Positions 1 through 6,570 of a stretch of 12,754 bases of DNA are shown here, one piece after another. The translations under genes and the position numbers were made by a program. The number at the start of each line of letters is the position of its first letter. The stretch's first letter is position 1. The stretch lies in the NCBI GenBank assembly GCA_964586775.1, contig CAZPJD010000128.1, positions 1 to 12,754 of the forward strand, in the 5' to 3' direction. The notes under the pieces are model-generated. The model worked only from the letters and a program-made list of their open reading frames with translations, was not told where the DNA came from and searched no databases. The DNA is from JADLEX01 sp964586775 (GTDB lineage: Bacteria; Lernaellota; Lernaellaia; JACKCT01).

Positions 1-1186
1 CCTCGACCGCCTGATCCAGCAGGCCGCCCGGGTTGTTGCGCATGTCGAGGATGACGCCGCGAAGGGGCGGGGTCAGGCGGTCGAATTCGCCCAGCGCCTT
101 GCGCAGATCCGCGCCGGTGCTCTGGTTGAACGAGTACACGCGGATCCACGCGATGTCGCGCTCCACGCGCTCGGCCTTGATCGTGTTCACCGGGATGTCG
201 CTGCGCAGGAGCTTGACGTCGAACGGGGGATCGTCGGCGCGCTTCATGGTGAGAACGACGCTCGTGCCGATCTCGCCGCGGATCATGTCCACCGCCTCGT
301 TGAGCGACAGGCCGAGCGTCTCGACCCCGTCCACCTTGACGATGCGGTCCATGGGTTTCAGACCGGCCTTCGCGGCCGGTGTGCCCGGGATCGGCGCGAT
401 GACCGTGAGCTGCTCCGAACGCATGCCCACCTCGATGCCCACCCCGCCGAAATGCCCCGAGGTTTCGTCGCGCAATCTGATGTACTGGCTCGCGGCCATG
501 TATTGCGAGTGCGGATCGAGCCGAAACGTCATGAACCCGAGCGCGTCGTTGAACAGCTCCTGCTCGGGATCGCCGCCGTCGACCTTGCCGCGCACGAAGA
601 TGTAGCCGCGCAAGAATGCGTCCACCGCGCCGCGCCGGTCCTCGGGGATCTCGATCGCGAGTGTTTCGTCGGCGATGGCGAGCACCGCATGTCGGCCGTC
701 GATCTCGACGCGCAGCGGCCCGGGCGGCAAATCGCCGTTCTCGTCTTCCGGCAGCGCGTAGGGATCGAGCGAGCCTTCGGGCGGCGGCTCGTCCGGCGCG
801 CCGACGGCGGGGTCGATGTCGGCCCCTTGGGGACTTGGCGGCGCCTCTTCCGGAGTGGGAGTCGGCGACGCATCGGGCGACGGCTCGGGCGTTCCCTCGC
901 TTGGGGCCGCGTCTTTTTCCGCATTCTCTTTCTCCAGCTTCTCGCGATACGCCTTCGCCGCGAGCGAACGCTCCAGTCCGCGCAGCGCGCTCGCCGTCAG
1001 ATCCGCGGGAGACGTCGCGCTGATGTAGAACTCCTCGATGAGCCCGTACATGTCGCCCACGAGCTGCGCCGCCGGGTCCTGCCGGCACGCGGGCGCAAGA
1101 ACAAACACGGCGACGAGAACCAGCGCAAGAGCACCGGGAAGTCGCCGGACGGGCGGATGATGCGTCGGAAGATGCGTCGCTTTCAC
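1..1186 (-). CDS. S41 family C-terminal processing protease (CtpA-like), 3' end cut by window edge
   Basis: Serine protease of the carboxy-terminal processing family, acting in the cell envelope. 395 residues are visible and the frame is open at the edge. A hydrophobic N-terminal segment (residues 16-33) ends in APAC with Cys34, so it may be a lipoprotein, although Ala at -3 is not the best lipobox. Residues 88-150 are a Pro/Glu/Ser-rich linker. The family motif DPHSQYM lies at 224-230, a PDZ domain at about 246-330 (FGGVGIEV; PIPGTPAAKAGLKPMDRIV), and the start of the protease core holds DMRNNPGGLLDQAVE at 381-395. The catalytic Ser/Lys pair would lie beyond the window. The GTG start is chosen because it precedes the signal segment and overlaps the upstream hydrolase stop as GTGA, suggesting translational coupling. 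Odd point: the linker plus a small domain (about 88-215) separates the N-terminal helices from DPHS, further apart than in typical CtpA. Family assignment is secure; substrate unknown. Confidence 0.9.
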   Translation of the reverse strand, partial: MKATHLPTHHPPVRRLPGALALVLVAVFVLAPACRQDPAAQLVGDMYGLIEEFYISATSPADLTASALRGLERSLAAKAYREKLEKENAEKDAAPSEGTPEPSPDASPTPTPEEAPPSPQGADIDPAVGAPDEPPPEGSLDPYALPEDENGDLPPGPLRVEIDGRHAVLAIADETLAIEIPEDRRGAVDAFLRGYIFVRGKVDGGDPEQELFNDALGFMTFRLDPHSQYMAASQYIRLRDETSGHFGGVGIEVGMRSEQLTVIAPIPGTPAAKAGLKPMDRIVKVDGVETLGLSLNEAVDMIRGEIGTSVVLTMKRADDPPFDVKLLRSDIPVNTIKAERVERDIAWIRVYSFNQSTGADLRKALGEFDRLTPPLRGVILDMRNNPGGLLDQAVE

Positions 1187-1875
1187 GAGGCCTCGGCGTC
1201 CTTGCGTTTGCGGGGTCGGCGCAGCGAATCCAGCAGCCAACGCTCGATCACGTCGGGGCTGTGGCGGACGAAGATGTTGAGTTTGCGTTCACGTTCGATG
1301 GTCGTTTTCGGTCCATGCCCCGGCCACAGGGTGATGTCATCCGAAAGCACGAAGAGGCGGTCCTGGATCGCCGTCGACAGCCGCTTCCAGTCCTCGGGCT
1401 TGTCCGTGTTGCCGATCGCGCCCGCCATCAGCGTGTCGCCGGTGAAGAGCGTTTTTTTGTACTTCAGGCAGATGCCGCCCGGCGTGTGCCCCGGCGTGTG
1501 GATGACCTCGAGGTCGATCGAGCCCACGGTGATCGTGTCGCCGTCGGCCAGCAGCCGCGCGGGCGCGGGGCTCCACGCGCTCTTGCCGCGCACCACCCAG
1601 GCCAACGGATGCGCGCGCGTCGCTTTGGCCGCGTCGGCCTCGTGGATCATCACCGGCGCGCCGGTCGCCTCCGCGAGCGGGTGATTGCCCCACACGTGGT
1701 CGAGATGGGCGTGCGTGTTGATGATCGCGACGACGCGCAGATTTTCGCGACGCACATACTCCAGCACGGGCCCGGGCGCGCCGGGATCGATGACGGCGAC
1801 GTCGCGACCGGTCTCGGGACCGACCACGTAAGTGTTGGTGCGCAGAACACGCGTGCGAAACGCCTCGACGCGCAT
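1183..1875 (-). CDS. Metallo-beta-lactamase-fold hydrolase (glyoxalase II-like)
   Basis: A 230-residue single-domain MBL-fold hydrolase, probably cytoplasmic because no signal peptide is seen. The metal-binding set is complete: THAHLDH (His55, His57, Asp59, His60), HTPGHTPGG (His130), FTGDTLM (Asp147) and LWPGHGP (His187). This pattern matches glyoxalase II/YcbL-type thioester hydrolases, but the substrate cannot be read from sequence. The C-terminus ends in a basic tail (RRPRKRKDAEAS). The ATG start has a good GGAGG site at 1885-1889, nine bases upstream. The gene lies 45 bases downstream of tRNA-Val on the same strand with no clear terminator between them, and its TGA overlaps the GTG start of the S41 protease. 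The three genes may therefore share a transcript. Other MBL-fold activities (sulfur dioxygenase, lactonase) are possible. Confidence 0.93.
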   Translation of the reverse strand: MRVEAFRTRVLRTNTYVVGPETGRDVAVIDPGAPGPVLEYVRRENLRVVAIINTHAHLDHVWGNHPLAEATGAPVMIHEADAAKATRAHPLAWVVRGKSAWSPAPARLLADGDTITVGSIDLEVIHTPGHTPGGICLKYKKTLFTGDTLMAGAIGNTDKPEDWKRLSTAIQDRLFVLSDDITLWPGHGPKTTIERERKLNIFVRHSPDVIERWLLDSLRRPRKRKDAEAS

Positions 1876-1920
1876 GAAAACGATCCTCCCCGGCGGCGGC
1901 GAATCCGCCCTCGCGGTGCA

Positions 1921-1993
1921 TGGGCGGAACAGGGCTCGAACCTGCGACCCGCGGCGTGTAAAGCCGCTGCTCTGCCAACTGAGCTATCCGCCC
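1921..1993 (-). tRNA. tRNA-Val (anticodon TAC)
   Basis: Reading the minus strand gives a complete 73-base cloverleaf. The acceptor stem GGGCGGA pairs with TCCGCCC, and the D-arm is GCTC/GAGC around AGTTGGCA. The anticodon stem is GCGGC/GCCGC with loop TTTACAC, so positions 34-36 are TAC. The variable loop is GGGTC, and the T-arm is GCAGG/CCTGT with loop TTCGAGC. The discriminator base is A. The bases after it are TGC, so CCA is not encoded and must be added by the CCA-adding enzyme. The anticodon reads GUA and, depending on modification of U34, other valine codons. Confidence 0.96.
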
Positions 1994-2013
1994 GCGGCGC
2001 CGTCAAACAGATT

Positions 2014-2019
2014 ATTTTA
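2014..2019 (-). promoter_or_regulatory. Candidate -10 element for the tRNA-Val transcript
   Basis: On the minus strand TAAAAT (5 of 6 to TATAAT) sits 20 bases upstream of the mature tRNA 5' end, in the only AT-rich patch of this spacer. It is followed by a GC-rich stretch (GACGGCGCCGCG), as is common at stable-RNA promoters. No convincing -35 hexamer is visible 16-18 bases upstream (TTCTCG at best), so the call is tentative. Confidence 0.3.
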
Positions 2020-2107
2020 GGAAGAATCGCGTCGCGCGAGAAGGGTCACGACGCGGCGCGTTGAAGGTTTTCTTGGGATTATCGCATGCTTCGATGCTCT
2101 TGCCGGC

Positions 2108-2154
2108 TACGCCCCCGCCTTCACCTTGGGTTTGACCGCGAAGCGGTCGAAGGC
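2108..2154 (+). repeat. Left 47-bp direct repeat: detached copy of the RND pump gene 3' end
   Basis: These 47 bases match 3482-3528 with one mismatch (T at 2131 against C at 3505), in the same orientation. Read on the minus strand, the copy encodes AFDRFAVKPKVKAGA and then TAG: the last 15 codons of the RND pump with a synonymous AAA/AAG difference. No pump coding sequence lies next to this copy. It contains the hairpin-forming palindrome GACCGC-GAA-GCGGTC (2134-2148). Identity stops abruptly on both sides. With the right copy it brackets the two-gene cassette. Confidence 0.95.
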
Positions 2155-2230
2155 ACACCTTGGTGCGCGGCATCAGCCTGGGGGCTCGACGGGCGATTTC
2201 GCCTGTGAATAATAGACGTGAGGAGTGACC
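2155..2230 (+). promoter_or_regulatory. Candidate promoter, palindrome and ribosome site of the two-gene cassette
   Basis: Candidate sigma70-type promoter: -35 TCGACG (2186-2191, 4 of 6), a 16-base spacer, and -10 AATAAT (2208-2213, 5 of 6). The spacer holds the palindrome GGCGA-TT-TCGCC (2192-2203), well placed to be an operator or a small hairpin. The predicted start of transcription is near 2219-2220. GAGGAG (2220-2225) precedes the GTG at 2231 with five bases between. The stretch 2155-2185 shows nothing further. These elements lie inside the repeat-bounded segment, so the cassette would carry its own promoter. Confidence 0.4.
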
Positions 2231-2689
2231 GTGTCGCTGACCGATACCCAATTCAACGCCATTTTGACCGATTCCTCGAAGAGGGTCGACGGCGACATCG
2301 TCTGGCAGGACGACGAGGACCACTCCCCAAGTTTGGAGTTTCGAGTCGAGGTCTCCTCCGATGCGGGTTGGCCGTTGTTCGTGCGCGGGAGCTACAATCC
2401 CGTCATTCCCGCCCTGAGTTATTCCCTGATTCTCAAGACCGACGGAAGAGTCTACGGTCTGGACATGGGAAAAGAGCACCACAATCCCGAGTGCACCCTC
2501 GTCGGCGAGACGCACAAACACATGTGGCTCGAACCCTTCCGCGACAAGTGGGCTTACTCGCCCGGGGACATCACCGCCCCGATTCACGATCCCATTGCGG
2601 TTTGGCAGCAGTTCTGTGTCGAGGCGAATTTGATTCACTCGGGCGTCATGGGTGCGCCGCGCGCCGTTCAAGGGGGCCTTTTCGCATGA
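2231..2689 (+). CDS. DUF6978-like protein, first gene of the cassette
   Basis: A 152-residue soluble protein of unknown function with no signal peptide or membrane segment. The central part has the pattern I associate with DUF6978: a strand ending in GLDMG (76-80), then HHNPEC (83-88), HKHMWL (95-100) and RDKWAY (104-109). This assignment is from memory of the family pattern, not a search. The His/Cys-rich HHNPEC and HKH motifs could bind metal, which is inference. GTG at 2231 is preferred over GTG at 2225 because the latter lies inside the GAGGAG ribosome site. The stop overlaps the next start as ATGA, implying coupled translation. Base composition is visibly lower in GC than the neighbours (32 of 60 in 2401-2460 against 40 of 60 in 5101-5160, hand counted), consistent with recent acquisition. 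Confidence 0.75.
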   Translation: MSLTDTQFNAILTDSSKRVDGDIVWQDDEDHSPSLEFRVEVSSDAGWPLFVRGSYNPVIPALSYSLILKTDGRVYGLDMGKEHHNPECTLVGETHKHMWLEPFRDKWAYSPGDITAPIHDPIAVWQQFCVEANLIHSGVMGAPRAVQGGLFA

Positions 2690-3465
2690 GAGAAATCGTC
2701 GAAATCTGCCGCGATTTCTCGAACGGACTCGGCGCTCTATTCGAGTGTGTTCCGCATGGCGAGTTCACCCGAATCCGCACGCCGTTTCTCTATCCCGATG
2801 GCGATCACATCGACGTCTTCTGCAAGCCCCAGGGCGACATCGTTCTCGTCACCGACCTGGGCGAGACAACGAGATGGCTTCGGACGCAGACCGTTACCGC
2901 CAAACGCTCGCCAAAGCAGACCGCGATGATTCACGATGCCTGCGTAACGCACAACGTGGAATTCTTCAGGGGAATGCTCACGGCGCGCAGCCGATCAAGC
3001 GAGGAGCTCGCGTCGGTGGTCACGCGTGTCGGACAGGCATCGCTACGGGTAGCGGATCTCTGGTTCACGTTCCGCACACGGTCGTTCGAATCTCTGACCG
3101 ACGAGGTCGGCGAATACCTGAATGAACGCGGTCTGCCTTTCGAGCGGGGCGAAAAGATCGCGGGGCGGTCCGGGCGAGTCTGGACACCCGACTTTCACGT
3201 CCGCACGCCCCACCGCAGTTCCATCATTTACGTGTTGAGTACCGGGAGCCGCTCCGCCGCGCGATCCATCGTCCATTACGTGCATACGGCGTTCTACGAC
3301 CTCAATTTTCTGGCGACCGGCGCCGAGGCATTGCGCTTCGTTTCTTTGTTCGACGACACCGCCGACATCTGGAGCGACGAGGATTTCCGGCTGGCGGAGC
3401 AGCTCTCAACGATCGCAAGATGGTCCCAACCCGCCGAATTCGTCGATCTCCTCCGGGCAGCTTGA
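2686..3465 (+). CDS. DUF1828/DUF1829-like two-domain protein, second gene of the cassette
   Basis: A 259-residue soluble protein of unknown biochemical function. The N-terminal half (about 12-115) shows a DUF1828 pattern: FLYPDGDHIDVF (34-45) followed by DIVLVTDLGETTRWL (51-65). The C-terminal half (about 120-255) looks DUF1829-like, with PFERGEKIAGRSGRVWTPDF (151-170) and a predicted strand RSSIIYVLSTG (177-187). That SGR-PDF-strand order recalls PD-(D/E)XK-type cores, but no ExK follows, so nuclease activity is not claimed. The frame is open upstream to 2218, but that extension overlaps the first gene. ATG at 2686, overlapping the upstream TGA by four bases, is the better start. The gene ends 15 bases before the convergent RND pump stop, with no terminator hairpin between. 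Domain calls are from memory of the family patterns; a role in defence or as an antitoxin-like partner is only a guess. Confidence 0.75.
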   Translation: MREIVEICRDFSNGLGALFECVPHGEFTRIRTPFLYPDGDHIDVFCKPQGDIVLVTDLGETTRWLRTQTVTAKRSPKQTAMIHDACVTHNVEFFRGMLTARSRSSEELASVVTRVGQASLRVADLWFTFRTRSFESLTDEVGEYLNERGLPFERGEKIAGRSGRVWTPDFHVRTPHRSSIIYVLSTGSRSAARSIVHYVHTAFYDLNFLATGAEALRFVSLFDDTADIWSDEDFRLAEQLSTIARWSQPAEFVDLLRAA

Positions 3466-3480
3466 TCTCCTCGCGCTTAT

Positions 3481-6400
3481 TTACGCCCCCGCCTTCACCT
3501 TGGGCTTGACCGCGAAGCGGTCGAAGGCCGTGTAGATCGCCGGGATCAGGAAGAGCGTGAATATCGCGCTCACGAGCACGCCACCCATCGTGACGACCGC
3601 CAGCGCGCGGCGGAACTCCGCGCCCGCGCCCGAGAGCGTCTGCGGCAGCACCGACAGGGCGATCGCGAGGTTCATCATGATGATGGGACGCAGGCGCGAC
3701 GCCGATGACTCGATCAACGCCTCGCCGATCGGTTTGCCCTGCTCGCGCAGTACGCGAACGTAATCGAGAATCAGGATCGCGTTGTTCACGACGATGCCGA
3801 CGAGCATGACGATGCCCATCAGGCTCATCATGTTGATCGACACGCCGCCGATGAAAAGCGCCATCGCGACGCCGATCATGCCCAGCGGCAGCGTGAGCAT
3901 AATCGTGAACGGGTGAACGAAGTCTTCCAGAATCGCCGCGAGCAGCATGTACGTGAGAATAATGGCGAGAATCAACGCCTGAAAGATGTAGCCGAATTCC
4001 TCGGCCATACTCTCGGCCTCGCCGCCGAAGTGAATGTCATAACCTTCCGGCACGCGGACCTTTTCGTCGAGGATCGGCTGAAGCGCATCGACCGCCTGAC
4101 CGGTCGTGATACCCGACACGTTGCCCAGCACCTTCACGATGCGCTGCTTGTCCTTGCGCTCGATCTTGGTCTCGGCCTGCGTGTAGCGGATTTGGCCGAG
4201 TTGGCTGAGCGGCACCTGATGGTCTCCCGCGCGGATGAGCACGTCGCCGAACGCCGACACGTCGGCGCGCTCCGTCTTGTCGAGCAGCACGCGGATGTCG
4301 TAGTCCTCGCCGTGCTCGCGGAAGTACGTGACCTCCTGCCCCTCGAACGCCGTGCGCAGCGCGAACGCCACCTGCTGCGTGGTCAGCCCGTAAGACGCGA
4401 GTTGCTGTCGGTCGGGCGTGAACGATAGCTCCGGCTTGCCGGCTTCATACGTGGAACGCAGGTCGATGATGCCGGGCACGGTGCGCGCGTGCGCCAGCAC
4501 CTCGCCGGCGATGCGGTTGACCTCGACGAGCTCGGGGCCCGTGACCTCGACCTGCACGCCCTGGCCAGGTCCGCCGCCGCCATCGCCCACGACGAGCTGG
4601 ATCTCGGCGGCGGGAACGTCGACGAGGCGCGGGCGGATCTCGTCCATCACCTGCGCGACCGTGCGCGTGCGCATTTCGTGATCGACGAGCTGCACCGTCA
4701 CCTGGCCATCCTCGACGCCCTTGCCCGCGCCGCCCACTTCGGAGAGCACGGACTTGATCTCGACCACGCCGGTCATGCGGCTTTCGATGGCGCGCAGCGT
4801 GCGATCGGTCTGAGCCAGGCTCGTGCCCGGCGGCAGTTTGGCGATGATGCGGAAGATACCCTCGTCGCCCTCGGGAAAGAATTCCGCGCCGACCTGCGTC
4901 AGCAGACCGCAGCCGCCGGCGAACGATAGGATCGTGATCACGAGCACCAGCCAACGTTTGCGCAGCGAGGCGCGCAGCACCGCGCCGTAGTCCGCCGCGA
5001 GCTCGTCGTAGAAGCGGTCCCACGCCTTGGCGAAGCGCTCCAGAATCGTGGGGTGACGGTCGTCGTGGTGCGTCAGGTGCCCTTTCGGGCGCGCGAGAAC
5101 GAGCCGGGCGAGCATCGGCACCAGCGTGAACGAGATGAGCAGCGACACGAGCGTGGCGAACACCACCGTGAGGCCGAACTGATAGAAGAACTGGCCGATG
5201 ATGCCCTTCATGAAGGCGATCGGCGTGAAGACGACGATGTTGGTGAGCGTGCTCGCCGCGACGGCGACGGCCACCTCGGACGTTCCCTCGATCGCCGCGT
5301 CGCGGCTGTCGAGGCCCTTGTTCAATTTGGTGGTGATGTTTTCGAGCACGACGATGGAGTTGGTGACGATCGTGCCCACGCTGATGCCGAGCGCCATGAG
5401 GGAGATGATGTTGAGCGTGAATCCCGCGAAGTTCATGAGCGCGAACGTGGCCACGACGCTGCCCGGCATGACCGTGGCGACGATGAAGGTTTGCCGGTAG
5501 TCGTGCAGGAACAGGTAGAGCAGGATCGACGTGAGGATCACGCCCACCCAGATGTTGCCCGTCACGTCGGAGACCGAGTCTTCGATGTACTTCGCGCGGT
5601 CGTTGATGATCTCAACCGTCAGATTTTCCTGCGCGACCCACGGTGCGAGCTTCGCCATCGCCTCGTGCACGCCGGCGCTGATGTCGACGGTGTTCGCGTC
5701 GCTCTTTTTCATGACCTGCAGCGACACGGCGGGTTTGCCCTGGAACCGGGCCTCGGCGCGCGGCTCCTCGTAAGCGTCGATCACGTCGGCCACATCGCGC
5801 AGCCGGATCGACGCGCCGTCCGCCACGGGGATGCGCATCGCGCGCAGCCGCTCGAGGTCGTTCATCTCGCCGACCATGCGCAGCGAATACTCGCTCATCG
5901 AACCGATGATGCGGCCCGTGGGAAAGTTGAAGTTTTCGGCTTGGATCAGCCCCACGACCTCCATAATCGACAGTCCGTAGGCGCGGAGTCGGTCGGCGCG
6001 GCAAGCCACGTGGATCTCGCGCTGCAAGCCGCCGATCAGATCCACCTTGCTCACGCCGTCGACCCGCGACACGGCGTCCTTAAGGCGCGTATCGGCGAGC
6101 TGCGTGATCTCGGGCAGCGGGCGGTCGGAATACACCGCGACATTGAGCACGGGGAAGCTGTCGAAGCTGTACTGCTGCACGATGGGCGGCTCGACATCGT
6201 CCGGCAGGTTGATCATCGCCAGATCGACCTTGTCCTTCACCTCGATCGCGGCGAGGTCGGCGTCGATGTCCAGCTCGAATTCGAGAAGGATGAGCGAGAG
6301 GCTTTCGAGGCTCTGCGACTCCATGCGCTTGAGACCGGCCACCGAGCCGATCTCATCCTCCAGCTTCTCCGTGACCTGGCTCTCGATCTCTTTTGGTCCC

Positions 6401-6561
6401 GCGCCGGGGTAGATCGTCGTCACAACGACAAAGGGGAACTCGACCTTGGGCACGAGGTCCTGCGCGAACTGCGTGAACGAGAACAGGCCGAAGACGATGA
6501 GCGAGCCTACCACCATCGTGGTGAGCACGGGGCGGTCGACCGAGGTACTGACGAACGACAT
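3481..6561 (-). CDS. RND efflux pump, inner-membrane permease (AcrB/HAE1 family) with altered proton-relay residues
   Basis: A 1026-residue permease of the hydrophobe/amphiphile RND family, full length for AcrB-type pumps. It would form a trimer that passes substrates to the adaptor and outer-membrane channel. TM1 is about 10-30, the first periplasmic domain 40-330 (start FPFVVVTTIYPGAGPKEIE), TM2-6 about 335-485, TM7 536-555, the second periplasmic domain 560-855 (VGAEFFPEGDEG), and TM8-12 858-1012. TM4 reads GTIVTNSIVVLEN, so Thr400-Asn401 replace the two aspartates of AcrB (D407/D408). TM10 reads GIVVNNAILILDY, so Asn926 replaces Lys940; the Arg of SRLRPI (Arg958) is kept. The ATG start lies nine bases after the adaptor stop, with GAGG in the preceding TGAGGTCACGCC. 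It is the last gene of the operon. Its final 15 codons are duplicated at 2108-2154. Energy coupling and substrate are uncertain. Confidence 0.95.
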   Translation of the reverse strand: MSFVSTSVDRPVLTTMVVGSLIVFGLFSFTQFAQDLVPKVEFPFVVVTTIYPGAGPKEIESQVTEKLEDEIGSVAGLKRMESQSLESLSLILLEFELDIDADLAAIEVKDKVDLAMINLPDDVEPPIVQQYSFDSFPVLNVAVYSDRPLPEITQLADTRLKDAVSRVDGVSKVDLIGGLQREIHVACRADRLRAYGLSIMEVVGLIQAENFNFPTGRIIGSMSEYSLRMVGEMNDLERLRAMRIPVADGASIRLRDVADVIDAYEEPRAEARFQGKPAVSLQVMKKSDANTVDISAGVHEAMAKLAPWVAQENLTVEIINDRAKYIEDSVSDVTGNIWVGVILTSILLYLFLHDYRQTFIVATVMPGSVVATFALMNFAGFTLNIISLMALGISVGTIVTNSIVVLENITTKLNKGLDSRDAAIEGTSEVAVAVAASTLTNIVVFTPIAFMKGIIGQFFYQFGLTVVFATLVSLLISFTLVPMLARLVLARPKGHLTHHDDRHPTILERFAKAWDRFYDELAADYGAVLRASLRKRWLVLVITILSFAGGCGLLTQVGAEFFPEGDEGIFRIIAKLPPGTSLAQTDRTLRAIESRMTGVVEIKSVLSEVGGAGKGVEDGQVTVQLVDHEMRTRTVAQVMDEIRPRLVDVPAAEIQLVVGDGGGGPGQGVQVEVTGPELVEVNRIAGEVLAHARTVPGIIDLRSTYEAGKPELSFTPDRQQLASYGLTTQQVAFALRTAFEGQEVTYFREHGEDYDIRVLLDKTERADVSAFGDVLIRAGDHQVPLSQLGQIRYTQAETKIERKDKQRIVKVLGNVSGITTGQAVDALQPILDEKVRVPEGYDIHFGGEAESMAEEFGYIFQALILAIILTYMLLAAILEDFVHPFTIMLTLPLGMIGVAMALFIGGVSINMMSLMGIVMLVGIVVNNAILILDYVRVLREQGKPIGEALIESSASRLRPIIMMNLAIALSVLPQTLSGAGAEFRRALAVVTMGGVLVSAIFTLFLIPAIYTAFDRFAVKPKVKAGA
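3482..3528 (+). repeat. Right 47-bp direct repeat, inside the 3' end of the RND pump gene
   Basis: Partner of the repeat at 2108-2154 (46 of 47 identical, same orientation). Here the sequence is the genuine end of the pump gene: codons for AFDRFAVKPKVKAGA plus the first two bases of the TAA stop. It contains the same palindrome GACCGC-GAA-GCGGTC (3508-3522). The distance from repeat to repeat is 1374 bases, and the enclosed segment holds exactly the two cassette genes and their promoter region. Confidence 0.95.
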
Positions 6562-6570
6562 GGCGTGACC

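Noticed and set aside
452..1684. Plus-strand open frame of 410 codons
   Set aside because: Antisense to the S41 protease and MBL hydrolase, both of which show clear family motifs; the translation has Arg-rich shadow composition.
1921..2154. Integration at the tRNA-Val gene
   Set aside because: The flanking repeats do not include any tRNA sequence and the tRNA is single and intact; the boundary repeat comes from the pump gene end.
2012..2671. Minus-strand open frame of 219 codons over the first cassette gene
   Set aside because: Antisense to a frame with a good ribosome site and a recognisable family pattern; it also crosses the orphan repeat and shows no domain.
2218..2685. Upstream in-frame extension of the DUF1828-like gene
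   Set aside because: It overlaps the whole DUF6978-like gene in another frame; the ATG at 2686 with ATGA coupling gives a protein that begins where the DUF1828 pattern begins.
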